From positions 115,089,587-115,153,586 of the forward strand of contig CM043947.1 of NCBI GenBank assembly GCA_014529385.2: DNA of 64,000 bases, read 5' to 3'. Each line of letters starts with the position of its first letter. The first letter of the stretch is position 1. The notes below the pieces were generated by a model. It ran no database searches and was not told the origin of the DNA. It worked only from the letters and a program-made list of their open reading frames with translations. Both the position numbers and the translations under genes were made by a program. The stretch is from Adiantum capillus-veneris. Its lineage: Eukaryota > Streptophyta > Polypodiopsida > Polypodiales > Pteridaceae. Shown in pieces: positions 36,759-51,138 of this stretch.

Positions 36759-37623
36759 TGTGGGCCGGGTTTTTAACCTCACTCCTATCTTATTGCAGAC
36801 ATAGCAAGAACTACGAACATAAATATCAATCCACATGCATAGAGTTTACAAGAGGGTGTCAATCTCTTGGAAAACAACAGACAACTCACATCTAACACAG
36901 GCTTCTCTCAAATGACCAAAGTCACCAAAAGATAATTGTTAATCGGCAAACAAATCATAACCATTACAACATCAAATGGCATGCAAACATTACAAAACTT
37001 CTAGGACATGTTTATAAGACCTGCTTATGGTTTTCAAATTTCACTTTAGGTCAAGTGCAAAAATCACGATTATTAACAGCAACAATGAGTTTTTGACCTA
37101 GTCGTTTTTAAGCCAGAATGCATCTAAATGCTTAGCAATGATGTCCCAATACCTTGCCTATACTCACTTTGAGATTTCCTATCTTAAACTTCTACTTATG
37201 ATGAAATTAGGCCGCAGGTCGGCGACGCCAAAAGCTACGGATTACCATGAAATGTTTACGTCAATGTGGAGAGATCTTATCTGTGGTTGCAACACAACAG
37301 ATGGCATTGTAATGTGACAATTGGGAAGGGAATCAGAAGCACGAGAAGGAGAGAGGTGAGCCTCGTTAGCTCACGCTCTGTTTCTACTATCCAAAACTTG
37401 GAAATAACTTACAAAAATTTTCTTTTATACCTTAGCCAAGGTTTCTTTGGTAAAAAAAAAATAGTTTGGGAGCTCTAACTAAAGATAAGTTGATATAATC
37501 TGGAAGCTTGTAGCCTCGGAAAATCGATTATACTATCCATCTAGATTCGCAATTTACCAAAAGAATCAGTGTTTTTGCAACAAAAGCTCCAAAAAATGTT
37601 ATCTAAATTAGCTTGTTGCTAGC
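36759..37623 (-). repeat. Gypsy H 5' long terminal repeat, right end undefined
   Basis: It starts TGTGGGCCGGGTTTTTAACC. It has no partner in the window. Sequence up to about 37,623 is unique and non-coding; the join to copia C may lie anywhere after the true repeat end. Confidence 0.5.
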
Positions 37624-39908
37624 ATACCACAAGCCTGGACTTGTACCTTTTCTTCCCACCTTCTTCTTCCTTCAACTTATATGCCCATTTTTTCTATAGT
37701 GCCCCCTTACCTTTAGGTAGCTCAATCCATTCCCATGTTTGGTTGCTATGTAACGAGTCCATCTTCACTTGTATGCTCTGCATTCATTCTTCTTTGGATT
37801 CGTGTTGCATAGCTTCTTCGTATGATTCCGTCTCTTCATAATTTGAGACCAAGAGATGGTTTAAGGAAGGAACAAACCTTTCTGGAGGTCTACTTTCTCT
37901 TGTGGATCTTCGGGGAATAGGTTGGGGCTCCTCATTTTGTTGATGTTTTTGCACGTTGTCTCCGTTTTGTGCTCCTTGAGTCTTCGTTGTCCTCAAGCTC
38001 CATGTACTCGTCACCAATTTCTTATGTTTGTTTTCTTTCCAAGTAATCTATGTACATATTTTGTTCATTGAAAATTACATCCCTACTTCTAAAGATTTTA
38101 CCATCTTCAGGATTCCATAGACGATACCCAAAGTCACCTTCTCCATAGCCAATGAAGAAACACTTTTTGGACTTTGCATCTAGCTTTGACCTTAGGCTTC
38201 TATCTATGGGCATGAAAGCTTTGCACCCAAATACTTTGAGGAATGCATAATTCACCGGTTTACTTATCCATGCCTCTTTTAGAACTCCCCCATCCAATGC
38301 CGTTGAGAGTGACCGGTTGATTAAGTACACAGACTTACTTATTGCTTCGGCCCAAATCTCAAGTGGTAGGCTTGCATGTAGCCACATGCTTTGTGCTCGC
38401 TCCATGATTGTCGTGTTCATTTTGTCCAAAATGCTATTTTGTTGAGGTATCCTTGGGGTTGTCCTTTTCCTCTAAATGCCATTTCTAGCACAAAAGCTTT
38501 CAAAAACTTGGTTGCAATATTCTCCTCCATTATCGGATCTGAGGCATTTAACCTTGGTACTTGCCTCATTCTCCACAAAGGCTTTCCACCTTTGAAATAT
38601 GGAAAACATATCGGATTTATTATTCATTACATAAACCCATGTTTCTCTAGTCGCATTATCTATGAATGTTATATAGTACAATGAGCCACCAAGTGATGGT
38701 GTACTTGCAAGACCCCAAACATCAAAATGAACTAGCTCAAGTTTTAAATTTTTTCATTCATTTCTTGATTTTTGAAATTTACCCTCTTTTGTTTACTATA
38801 AACACAATCTTCACAGAACTCTAAGTCCACTTCTTTCGAACCTCGTAGAAGCTTCTTTCATTGAAGAATTTTCATTCCTTTGGCACGGTAGTGCCACACC
38901 GCACTATCGACTTCCGAATCTATTGCCTGAGCTGAAGATTGTGTGTTAACAATACACAAGTAAAGTGTACCAAAACCTTTTCTCCTTTGGAAACCACCAA
39001 AGATCCCTTTGAGACCTTCCAATGTTTGTTTCCGAGTGGAATGTCGTCACCTTCATCTTTCAATTGTCCTTAGATTTTTTTTTTTTAACAAAGAGACGAA
39101 ACCTGCCTAACCTCTTTAAGCTTCCATTCATTTTTGTGAGCAATTTTGACACAAACTAAACCTTTGCCAAAAATTTCACAAGCTTCATCATCTCCCAGGA
39201 ATAAACACCCAAATTTATCTTTGGTGTAATCTTGGAAATGTTTCTTGTGTGGTGTCACATGGAATAAAGCTTAGAAATCTACTATCCAAGAACTAGACAC
39301 ATTGTCTAATGAGAGAATTATAGCATCTTGCTCTACTTTACCTGCCACATTAGCCTCCGATTTTGACTTTTTGTCTTGAGACTCCAACTCCTTCTTCTTT
39401 GACCAACAATCCTTCTTGATGTGGCCTTTCTTACGATAGTTCCAACATTTAAGAACCGAATTTGTGCATGACTTTTCTCCGCCTTGAGAGATCATGACCT
39501 TTTGGTTTTTGAACCTCTCCTTAGGCCTTTCTCTTGTTTCCAATGACAATGAAGCACTTGATGATTCACATGTGCTTCTCCTTTGCATTTTCTCACTTAG
39601 AAGAACACCCACAATATCATCGAACTTCAGATTATTTGTGCCAGACATAGAGTTACTTATAGCCATCACAAGGTTATCCCAACTATTCAGTAGAGACGAT
39701 AGTATAAGGAGAGCTCGCACTTTGTCATCAAAATTGATTTTCACCAATCAAAGTTGACTTATGTTGGTGTTGAAGTCATTTAGGTGTTCTGCAACTAATC
39801 CATTCTCTACCATTATTAGATTGAACAAGAACTTCATGAGAAATACCTTACTGGATGGCGATGGTTTCTTGTAGAGGCTGTCAAACGACTCATCAAGTCC
39901 TCCGTGGT
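37624..39908 (-). pseudogene. pol: Copia element C, left fragment: RT start, integrase, protease, gag
   Basis: This is a sister of copia A and B. The fragment begins abruptly within reverse transcriptase (TTACCACAAGCC, equivalent to about 14,078 of copia B), so the 3' half of pol and the 3' repeat are missing. In coding order: gag remnants from 39,900, a zinc knuckle CWNYRKKGHIKKDC with the second Cys lost (about 39,400-39,450), protease context SSWIVDF, integrase with SDNGGEY (about 38,530) and MDKMNTTIMERAQS in place of the ERMNRT motif, and the linker. Many frameshifts are present. It is more decayed than A and B. The 5' end resumes after gypsy G at 52,084. Confidence 0.88.
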
Positions 39909-40866
39909 TGTTGGACGGGAGAGACTCACACAGCCATGAAGTGCATGCAAACACTACCTAGATCAACATAATGTCAATCGAGGACACAGATGACACGATA
40001 GGCACACGGAGGAAATATCTCTAGCTTGTCAAGCTGAGACCATCCTACACATACAACACTCTGGAAGGCCAACTAAACAACAATCAAGAACCTCACTGCT
40101 CTCAACTACACCACCTAGCCACATACACACATACAGAAGGTAACTCACCTAATCATGCCAGTATCATACGAAACTTAAGGAACACCATCCCCTCACTAGG
40201 ATACACCTGTCCCTAAGCTTCTACACTCAAAACCCTCACTCTAAACCCGTCTGCCGAAGACGCATAGGATGATAGAGCAGAATTTTGAAAGTGCCGGAAA
40301 TTGAAATTTATGAGTACCTATGCGTAGCTTATGTCGCCACGATTCTATAGACTACTAGCACACAGAAAACAGACATCGTTTGATACACTTATGGTCACAA
40401 ATAGCTCGTAGATGCATCGGCGTGTGCGCTTCATCTCACGTGGAATGCTTTGCATTGTCGCGTAGCTCTCCTCAAGCCTACAACAATGGTGCAGTCGGAT
40501 ATCCAATGTGTTGAGGGAGCCGGGCGTAGCAAGAGGATGAAGCTCACACTCACTCTCTTTCTCTCTCACACACAGTAGACGACAGCGCTAAAGTTTTGAT
40601 TATGATTAAAGTCTTCTTTACAAAATGACCTAGGTACCTTATATACTAAGACTACCTTAGGTTTAACCAAAAATGGGGTTGAAAGGGTCAAATGGATTTG
40701 TATTTACAATCTGGAAGTGCCATTGCACCCCAGCTTCTGAAACTAGAATAAATACTCATTACAAATGACGTTTATAGCCATAATCCGCAACATTTCATAA
40801 CTCGCAAAAGATAAGACTTTGGTACGAAACTTGAGTTATGTTGTGTTGTTGACCCAACGGTCAACA
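39909..40866 (-). repeat. Gypsy G 3' long terminal repeat
   Basis: 958 bp, with a TATA-like TATATAAG on the minus strand at 40,638-40,645. The partner is at 51,139-52,083; differences are scattered plus one short indel near 40,240. Confidence 0.92.
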
Positions 40867-40934
40867 TTCCCCCCTTCCGCGTTCATGTCGTCCCCGGCAT
40901 GACCTGATTGTCGATGGCGATGTGGTCTTTGCTG

Positions 40935-41207
40935 TCATTTTGTTGTTGTAAAGAAAGTATAGACTATAGCCTTTGCAGTAGCATGTCTTGTTTGTCGAAT
41001 CCAATGTACATAGTCTTCACATGATTCAGGAAAATCATAATTGATGACGAACTTTATGTCTTTCACATCCACGCTCCGAGCTGCAGCATCTGTTTCTGTC
41101 ATTATAGGTCTAATGACAGATCTAAATTCAAAAAGAACCCAATGTTGTTTAACTTGACTCTTATCATCATGGATAGAGAAAGCTCCATCCATCATTTGCT
41201 CCAGCAA
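40935..41207 (-). pseudogene. Captured DEAD-box RNA helicase fragment (motifs IV-VI region)
   Basis: DEAD-box helicases unwind RNA using ATP. About 90 codons match the C-terminal helicase lobe of the DDX5/RH20-like group: [39 protein letters not shown] (normal TDVAARGLDVKD), [16 protein letters not shown] and YTFF. Motif VI, normally HRIGRTGR, reads HWIRQTRH, which removes the arginines that contact ATP. Nothing else of a helicase is seen. The fragment lies inside gypsy G near its 3' end, in the same orientation, and has no visible intron. That suggests capture of a transcript or exon followed by decay. Confidence 0.85.
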
Positions 41208-43100
<1,893 letters not shown>

Positions 43101-44380
43101 ACAAAAGAAAAATCATTCAAATAGAAATCTAAATGCTATGTACACTATACACATGTCCCTAGGGGCTCATATATGGATTTTGTCCCCATACTCCTCCTTA
43201 ACACTACTATGAGGGCATATACTCTAAATTTTGTCAAAAAATTATCACAATAAAACGCAAAAATTCAATGCATCTCACAAAACATTGCCCTCTAATAGTC
43301 ATAATGTTAGGTCCCCATTCAGAATGCCTCCCCCCTTCCTATTTGGAGTCATCCTTTACGACAGGGTATCGCAAAGGATATGTGTTGTGCTTGGGCAATT
43401 AAAAGTTGTGCCTATGTAGGCCTTGTAATGTAGCCCTATTATGCATACACAGTCAATGCATGGAAAAGATTTATGTTGTGCAAGATGTGGGTATAAGCAA
43501 TTTTCTTATTGGCATTTGTTGGCGAGGCTTCCTATTCTAAGCAATGTAATGGTCTTTGAAGCTCCTGTATCGTTGCTTGATTGAAGCGACTTGATCTCTT
43601 CTAACTGTATTGTAATCGTAGGAAGAATTGTAAGAATTCAAGCAATGATGCACTGACAACAATTTTGTTGTTTTTCTTTGGGACCCATTTCTTTGCGATT
43701 ATTGGTTGTTTTGTTGCTGACTCTCGTTTGGGAACCCATACTTGCCCGTGCTTCGTTTGTGTTTGAAGAGACCTCTTTGGGATCCACCTTTTTGTTGTGT
43801 GAGTCGACAGTGGTCTTTGCTTCAGCCCTTGTACGCTTGGTTGGCGACGGGATTTAGGCTTTGAAAGTTGATACTATGATTGTTTTGGAATCCAAATAAA
43901 TTCCTAACGTTTTTGTGCTTGAATCAACTTCTTTGGAGCCCAAACCTGACTTGTGAAAGCTTGCGACTTTGTGATATTCTTACCCGTTCGTGCACGCTTT
44001 CCTTGTTTTTGTTTTGGTGTTGGATCTTGTGATTTGTCATTAGAGATCTTTGTCTTCCTGATCCATATCTGTTTTTGGCCGATCTGGCTTTTTGGTATCC
44101 ATATTTGTCGAGCTTTTTGGCTTTGACTTGTTGTCCTGTTCTTTTGACCTGTCATGGTTGTTGCTGAAGGGGTTGGTGATAGTGATGGCCTAAGTTGATG
44201 ATAGGGGATGTCGTAAGATTCATCACTATTGCTACTATCGTCAGCAAGGTTGACTTCTTGTACTTTCCCTTGATTTTTTGGTTGGTAGTGAAAAGTTACT
44301 ATCTGTTTTCTCGTGGGTGGTAGTCTCTTGTAGGACTTTTCTAGCCCATTGATTAGAGCATTGTAAGCTCGTTGCTCTGG
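43101..44380 (-). pseudogene. WIPK/WVPK-repeat retroelement protein region
   Basis: The minus strand encodes a Lys/Gln/Ser-rich protein with recurring Trp-Ile/Val-Pro-Lys words: QIWIPKSQIGQKQIWIRKTK, then QVWAPKKLI. Such xWxPK repeats occur between the zinc knuckle and later domains of some plant retroelement polyproteins; I infer a linker or nucleic-acid-binding role. Upstream in the same direction is SYDIPYHQL. A second copy lies at 53,116-54,330 on the opposite strand. Sequence downstream of the repeat (43,101-43,900) is non-coding but conserved between the two copies. Confidence 0.5.
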
Positions 44381-45546
44381 TCATATTCCTCCTAGCTGAG
44401 TCTTTGCATCCTTATTAGGATCCATGTATGAGGATGCTTGTGGTGGCTGTGTCTTCATCGAGGACTTTGGAATCCACTTTTGATGCAATTTATTCGTGTA
44501 GCGATGACATTGATTCCCGAGTCGTTGATCTTCTTGAAGCCCGAAGTGTTCTACAGAGTCATAGAACTCATCGTCTTTTTCATCTTTTGATTCTCCACAT
44601 TTCTTTGTTTGCTCCTTATTTCGAGAGCTTGTTGATGTCTGGTTCTCTTTGTTTTCCTGGATTACACTCACTGCAAAATAAGGAACGACATCATAGCCAT
44701 TTTCATCACAAAACTTTGTTGTGGGAGCATCCTCCACGGCGCACACATCCAGAGTAGCCAAGATGTGTTCCATCCAAAATTCTCTAACTCTTCTTCAGGA
44801 AACGGTTATGGGATATAGTCCATATCCTCTATAACCCGCTCTAGGATACATTTCTCACGTCTCAAGCTACCACATTGTGAAGCTCCACACATCCATAGTT
44901 CTTTAGGCTTACCTAACCAAGCTCGAAGTTCTGATCTTGCTACTATGGCGGAATCAAACTCCTCTACCGGTGTTCTCGTCACATCCCTATAGCTATGGTC
45001 CCTCAAGTTTATCTTTGTTATGGTTTCCATATGTCTCAGGTATATATGGTCATAACCCCAATCTTGGACCATTTTCAATTGTCGCATGAATGGTCTTCCC
45101 ACAATGATGTCATAGTTGTTCTTCTTGCCAAAAGTGTGTTCATATTCAATGCCACAAGAAGTAACAAGTACTTTTTCTAGCAGTCCTAGGGGCTTTTCCT
45201 TGTGTCCGTCTGCAAGCTGGAGGGTCATTCATGTGGATATCAAGGCAGGTTTTCCCCATTTTTTCCAAACCTCTTTGGTTGCAATGGCCATGCCAGCTCC
45301 ACTGCCAAGGATTGCCATGGTTTTGACACCATTGAATTCCATAGGAAGGGTGGTGTTTCCATCTTCTCCCTGGTAATACTCGCCTACCTTGTTTAATGGC
45401 ACTGGCCTAGTATTTAGTTGAGGCATTTCGAGCTCTTTGATGCCTTCCTCGATTTGAGTCATTGGGGTTTTTTTACCAAATTTCTCTAGACATTTACCCA
45501 CATTAGCCCACATGTTTGGTCTTATTCTGAGAAACTCGGCTAACAT
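44381..45546 (-). pseudogene. Gypsy G retropepsin-like protease, active-site Asp lost
   Basis: Retropepsins cut retroelement polyproteins and work as dimers with one Asp per subunit. The block 45,229-45,546 has LPMEFNGVKTMAILGSGAGM; the usual catalytic DSGAG reads GSGAG here, so the aspartate is replaced. The next block (44,806-45,228) continues MTLQLADGHKEKPLGLLEKV, the flap-region word TSCGIEYEHTF and NNYDIIVGRPFMRQL, which is the normal I(L/I)GRP helix. It ends with a stop at 44,806, and a Lys/Glu-rich tail continues to 44,381. A stop between the two blocks (about 45,229) interrupts the frame. The domain is clear; this copy should be inactive. Confidence 0.75.
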
Positions 45547-45876
45547 TATTGTACAGGTGACTGGGGTAGATAGAATATCTACTAGCCCCTTTGAATCGAT
45601 GGCCTTGTTGGGAGATAGTCTCTATGATGGGACTGCAACCACATCTCACTTGGTCTCGTACTCTCCCATGTAGGACGGTAGTGTTCTTAGAGAATGGGGT
45701 TGACTATCCATAGATTGTACAGATCCTTTCTCGCCCCAATACGATTGCACGTCTAGATTCGTTTGAGATCCAGTCTCAAATTCCTCTATTGGTGGTAGAA
45801 ACACTCCTCGTTCATCACCAGTCTTGTCTACTCGTCTTCTTAGGTCATCGGCTTCTTTGGACTCTCTAACTTGTTT

Positions 45877-48522
45877 TCACAATTCGTCAAGACCATCTAT
45901 CTCTTTACAATCCTCAGGTATAGCTTGGTGAAATCCCTCGGAAGAGTTATCCGTGGTATTCAGTACTATCCTTGGTTCTAATGCTGGGTCTTTGAGGTTT
46001 GGTCTGTGCTCATGACTAGAATCTGGCTCTTTTAGTTCCTGGTTTGGTGGGATTAGTTGTGTAGGCATGACACGGATCACATCCTCAGGTTTTGCAATTG
46101 GTGGTTCTAGTAAAGCTTGGGCTGTTTGAATCATTTTCTGGCACATTTCAAACCTTTGCTTTTCTAGTTTCGCATAGGGATATTTCATCCACCTGTGTTC
46201 TTGGGTTTGGTTGTTTTTGAGCCTCACATCATAGGCTTTCAGGAGGGCATCTAATGTCTCATTAACCTTCTCTACCAACATAGGTCCTCCTGAACTAGCA
46301 CTTCTCGGTTTCTCATCTGTGGATTGTTCTTCTAGAGGTTTAACCATCTGTGTAAGAGAAGGTGTCTCCTTTTTCTCATGTTGTTTTATCTTCTCCTCAG
46401 CTTCAGTAAGCTTCTCATCTAAGGATTTTTGCTCTCGTTCCCAGCGTACTTTCCTACTAGTCTTTCTAGATTTCCAACTATTTCGTTTGCTCTTGGTTTT
46501 CTGACAAGGTGCGTCTGTCTTTGGTCCATCATCCGTCTTTCGACTCGTGTCACTTTCCGTGCTCTTTGTCTCTGGATTCTCATCAGCTTTCTTTTGGGCT
46601 TGTGCTCTCGTAACCACTTGAACTGGTACGACATTTTCATTTTCTGAGCTACTAGGTAGCTGAACAATCCCTAATACATTTGTCGTGCTTTTCCTGATTT
46701 GGTTTCAGTTTTTCGAGAAATCGGGGATCAAGTGAGTGATGCCACACTCAAGACAATAGGCATTTACTTCAGTGATCTCCGTATGAGGACATTCTTTGAC
46801 CAAGTGGTTGTCACGACTTTTGTGACAATCTGTCTCTGGTTGAGGAGATTCTTTTAGCATTTCCTCTTGGCTATAAGCAAGCTTTGACCTAGATAAGCCG
46901 TTATTTGCAATGAATCGCAATGTCCTTTCGTCCATTTCATACCTTCTTTCTTTCGACTGAAACCCAGGAGGTGGAGGTTGTACCGGCCTCACCACTCCAT
47001 GTGTTTCTCTCACATTTTGTTGCTCCGAAGGGTAGTACTCACTTTGGTTGCTATACCACATTGTAGCTGGTACTGGCATTGGTTTATTTGATGCTTCTAT
47101 CATTGGCATGTATCTCATGTCTACCGGCATTCTAGCACCTGGCAACGGAGGTTGTTGTCCTAAGACAAGTTGTGGCCTTAAAACTCCTACTGGTCTTGGC
47201 GCATTCCCCGTAATGTATCTAGGTGGAGTAGGTGCTTCTGGAACAGGTTGTCCATACCTCTCCCTAGAATTTTCCATGCTATAATAGCACTCTTCCCCCA
47301 TATGGTTCGTCCATTTCCTCTCCATTTCACACCACTTCGGCTCTCCCGAATCAGAGCTTAGAAGAGGAATCAACCTCTTGACCAAGTCGTCGATAAGCTT
47401 TTCTTGATCAATAGGTGCCGTTGGCTTGGAAATGGACTCGCTTATCTGTGAAACACTGTGCTGAGAGGATGTGTCATCTCCTTGACTCTTTAAGTCCTTT
47501 TCTTTGTATGCCTCAGAGTTATCCACTAGATAAAGAGCTTCTTTGATCAACTCATTTAGCGTCATCCTCCTTATCATATGCAGATCCTTCTGAAGGCCCG
47601 CATGTCTCATTCCCTAGATAAAGATCAAAATCAGTCGTGCTTGCGTAGGTAATTCCGCTCTCGAACAGAGCTTAACATATCTCTTGAGCCGTAATGATGC
47701 TTTGCGTACTGATTCATCGTCTTTTTGTTTGAATCTATGGATTTGTGAGACCGTGTTGTGAGCAATGCCTTTTGGTGAGAATTCTTCAATAAACTCCTCA
47801 AACAACTCATCTAGGGTCTCAAAATCCCATTTTTCCACTGAGTCGAACCATGTAGCTGCATCATCTTCTAGAGTCAATCCAAATCCCACAAACTGTGTCA
47901 CAAAATTTGAAACTTCCTCTGCTCTAATCACTCTTCTAAAAGCCGTTACGTGATCTCTAGGATCTTTATCTCCGGAGTATTTTATGTTTACCCATTTCTG
48001 GACTTGGGATGGTCTAACTCGTCGATTGTCTACAAGTCTAACCAGAGACTCTCCAAACCCTTCTCTCATTATCGCTCTTGAAGGGAATCCTGGTGGCTCT
48101 CTTCTTGGAATTCCTATAGGAATTCTCGTGTTTGGTGGAGGCATTTGTGGTCCTTCATTGAACAAATATCGACCTCTTTCTAGTACATTTTGTGGATTTG
48201 TGCTTTCTACAACTCTGTATTCCCGTCCATACTTGTCGACAACTATAGATCTCCATTGACAGTCGACTCCATATGCGTAGACATATAAGATCTTGTAATC
48301 CGTTATCTCTTCTAGGTATGGATCTGAGCACCTATAAAGATTGACCTCATTGTCGTCAATGTATCTATATAGTCCTTCACTCTCATGACCAATCATCCAA
48401 ACTCTCTCAACAAGATGGATCTTTATCAGTTGCAAGTTTGGAAGATCCATTGTGGGAGGATATTCCTCTATCGTTGGGATCTCCAAGCTTGTGTAAGCTG
48501 TGTTTGAATCTAGGGTAGACAT
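45877..48522 (-). pseudogene. gag: Gypsy G gag with degenerate zinc knuckles
   Basis: Gag would start at 48,522 (MSTLDSNTAYTSLEIPTIEE). The retrotransposon-gag core lies around 47,700-48,000: KYSGDKDPRDHVTAFRRVI, then DDAATWFDSVEKWDFETLDE and FSPKGIAHNTVSQIHRFKQK. An amber codon at about 47,614 interrupts the frame (IFI stop GMRHAGL); CAG would restore Gln. After 46,860 a damaged knuckle (CHKSRDNHLVKEC) and a second (YCLECGITHLIPDF, last Cys lost) are followed by a TGA at 46,705. A Lys/Glu-rich segment to 45,877 is in the same frame. Total length without stops, about 880 codons, is large for gag and may include a linker. Confidence 0.85.
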
Positions 48523-51138
48523 GATTTCTGGGCTTAAGAGCTTTTGCTTGGTTCAAGTAGACTTAGTCCACTGTGTTCAAGTTCTTTGGTTAATGAAAAG
48601 TCGAAACTATGTCCAAAACCGCAACCGTTTCATCACAATTCTCACAAATTATCGCTTTTAGACAGCCCTAACTTGCGGATGAATTTTGAGGCCTCAAACG
48701 ATGTTTTTTTTAGTTTTGCTCTAAGATCTGTAGGGGCTACATTTTGATATAAAAACTTTTCCGATCCGAGACCGTTTGTGAAAGTTATGGCCAAAACAGT
48801 GAAATGCAGTTTAGACTGGTCAAAATGGGTTCCGTATGGTCAAAATTACAGTTGGACCCTAAAACTGGCCTAGAGACATCCTACACGTAGGATGTCTATA
48901 TGCTCAGAATTCAACAAAATCTGGTCCAGAGACTCCCCTTAAGTCCAGCAACGCAATGGTATGCTTAGAATTTCATTTGGACCTAAAAATGGCCTTGAGA
49001 CATCCTACGCGTAGGATGTCTTTTTGGTCAGAATGACTTGAAATTTTCACCCCAGCTTCTCCTGGATGTGTTGATCACAGGGGTGTGCTTTTAGGTTGGT
49101 TTGGAGTCCTAAATCAAGCTAGAGTCATCCTACGGGTAGGATGTCTAACTGCTCAAATTTTGTCCAAACTTGATCCCAAGATTCTCCTAGTGCTCAGCAA
49201 CCCAATGGTATACTCAAAATTGAATTTGGATGCCAAAAGGTCAAGATTTTAGGCTGCAAGAGCTTCTAGTGCACTCCAAGAGTAGGATGTCTGACAATTC
49301 TTGTCTTTGCTTGGTAAATAGGCCAAACAAGGTCCAAATTCACTTTTGAAAAAAGTTCTGGAATCCTTGAGACACTTAGAACCTCCCTATATGGCCAAAG
49401 TAGAATTTTGACCACTTTATGACCCTGGAGACATTCTACGCGTAGGATGTCTTTTTGCTCTTTTTCAGCTCAAACTTGCACTGTAGCTTCCCCTTGATGT
49501 GCTAAGCTCACATCTATTTTTACTTTTTGATTCTGACACCTATAGGTTGGTCAAATGATCAAGAATTTGTTCCAAAAGCGTGATGTCCGTTCTGATGAAT
49601 TCACCAGTCAAATCAACTCCAAATTGGACCAAAATTGACTAGGAGGCTTGCCTAAGGCTATACGACAGCATGGTATGGTCACAGGAGAATTTTGGTCTCA
49701 GAATCATGCAGTAGACATCCTACGCGTAGGATGTCTTATTGCTCAGAATGAACCCAAATTTGAACCACAGACTCTCCTTAAGGTGCTGATCACTGTGGTA
49801 TGCTCAGAATTTCATTTAGAGTCCAAAATCACACAGAAGACATCCTACACGTAGGATGTCTTTTTGGCCTGTTTGACCCCACACTTGTCCCACAGCTTCC
49901 CCTTGATGTCAGTAACCCAGTGGTATGCTTAGATTTGAGTTTGGATTTCAAAAGTCCCAAATTTTAGCTGTTCTTGCCTTTTTCAGTGAAAAGTGCTAAA
50001 GTCCACTTTGAACCCAATTTTCTCACCCAAATGAGCTGAAAACTCTCACATGCACTCAAAACATCATGTATAACATGCACATGAAGTCACCTTATGGTTT
50101 GGTATCAAAATTAGGCCTTGGACACAATTTGGGTAGGATGTCTGGCAATTCTCATCTTTTGGATTTGATCTGTCAAAATTTTGTCAAATCTTGACTTTCC
50201 AGGTGAAAATAGGGTAAAACCTACCTTCTAAACACACTGGTAACCTTAGATTTTCAAAAAAAAATGCCCAGATCACCCTGTAGACATACTACGCGTAGGA
50301 TGTCTACTGGTGTTTTTTTCAGACTGAAGTGTCCCTGATGCTTCCTTATGCTCTCAGCAAGTGCAAGTATGCTTCACAATTGCAAAACATGCAAAAATCA
50401 CTCAATTTAAGCCTTTTCTGAAATTTTACGTTTTCTGACTCTGCCTTTTGGCTTTTGGTCAACAAAAATAGGGAAAAACACCCAAGTCAATATGTTACTA
50501 GGGTAAAACCTACCCTCTGAACACACTGGTGCAGTCAGAATTTTCAAATTTGGTCTCTAGAACCCCCTTGAGACATCCTACGCGTAGGATGTCTATGTTT
50601 ACAAAATTGGAGGTTTTCTTCACAGAACCCTTGCAAATGCTCTTTTATATGCACAACATCTGTCAGTCATACAAAAATATCCACAAAATCTTGTTTAATG
50701 CATTTTTACCCTCAAAAGCACACTTTTTCTTGATTTCAAATGCAATCAAGCACTTTAGCAAATAATTCAGTGTTGAATAGCTCTAGATCAGAATCGGATC
50801 ACTTACCTAAAGCTACTCCTACAAATCATATGGTGGTTTTGCATATATGAGTAGAAAAATGCTTCACTGCCACACACGGACTAGTAAACGCTTTTATCAC
50901 CTCACAAATCACTCGTCCACCAAAAACTACTCTAATCCACAGATCTTAACTAAACCTATCTAGTCGTAGACCCTCGGCAAGGCACACGCTTCTTGGCTAT
51001 CCACCTGATCGCGGAATATCCTCTTCCGGATCCACTTAACAAATACGCTTTCTTTAGCCGAAACTAAATCAAGCAACCATCATATGAGTGTTAGTAGGAA
51101 ACCTACTTAGGTCCTTGTGTCCCCGGCAGCGGCGCCAA
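48523..51138 (-). repeat. Gypsy G leader with palindrome array and primer site
   Basis: The leader between primer site and gag is non-coding and made of diverged repeats. About nine copies of a palindrome centred on GACATCCTACGCGTAGGATG occur, clear ones at 48,874-48,897, 48,998-49,021, 49,122-49,146, 49,429-49,452, 49,713-49,736, 49,838-49,861, 50,282-50,305 and 50,571-50,594, with a half-copy near 49,280. Many are followed by TTTTTGGTCAGAATG-like text and spaced by 124-125 or 284-289 bp. The primer site TGGCGCCGCTGCCGGGGAC (minus strand) is at about 51,119-51,137. Confidence 0.9.

Larger units (their letters stand above)
34343..37623 (-). mobile_element. Ty3/gypsy element H: 5' LTR, leader and start of gag
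   Basis: At 36,737-36,756 the minus strand reads TGGCATCGTTGTCGGGGATC, which matches the tRNA-Asp-type primer site of plant gypsy elements with two CG-to-CA/TG changes. The long terminal repeat begins at 36,759 (TGTGGGCCGGGTT) and continues right until copia C sequence starts at about 37,624; its right end is not seen. Left of the primer site is a leader of about 2 kb with palindromes, then a gag start near 34,679 (TIFEEVSDTYYDSTSE; then VYMDPNEEYAICIDDHDIEL), which is cut at 34,343 by copia A and resumes at 3820. Confidence 0.7.
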
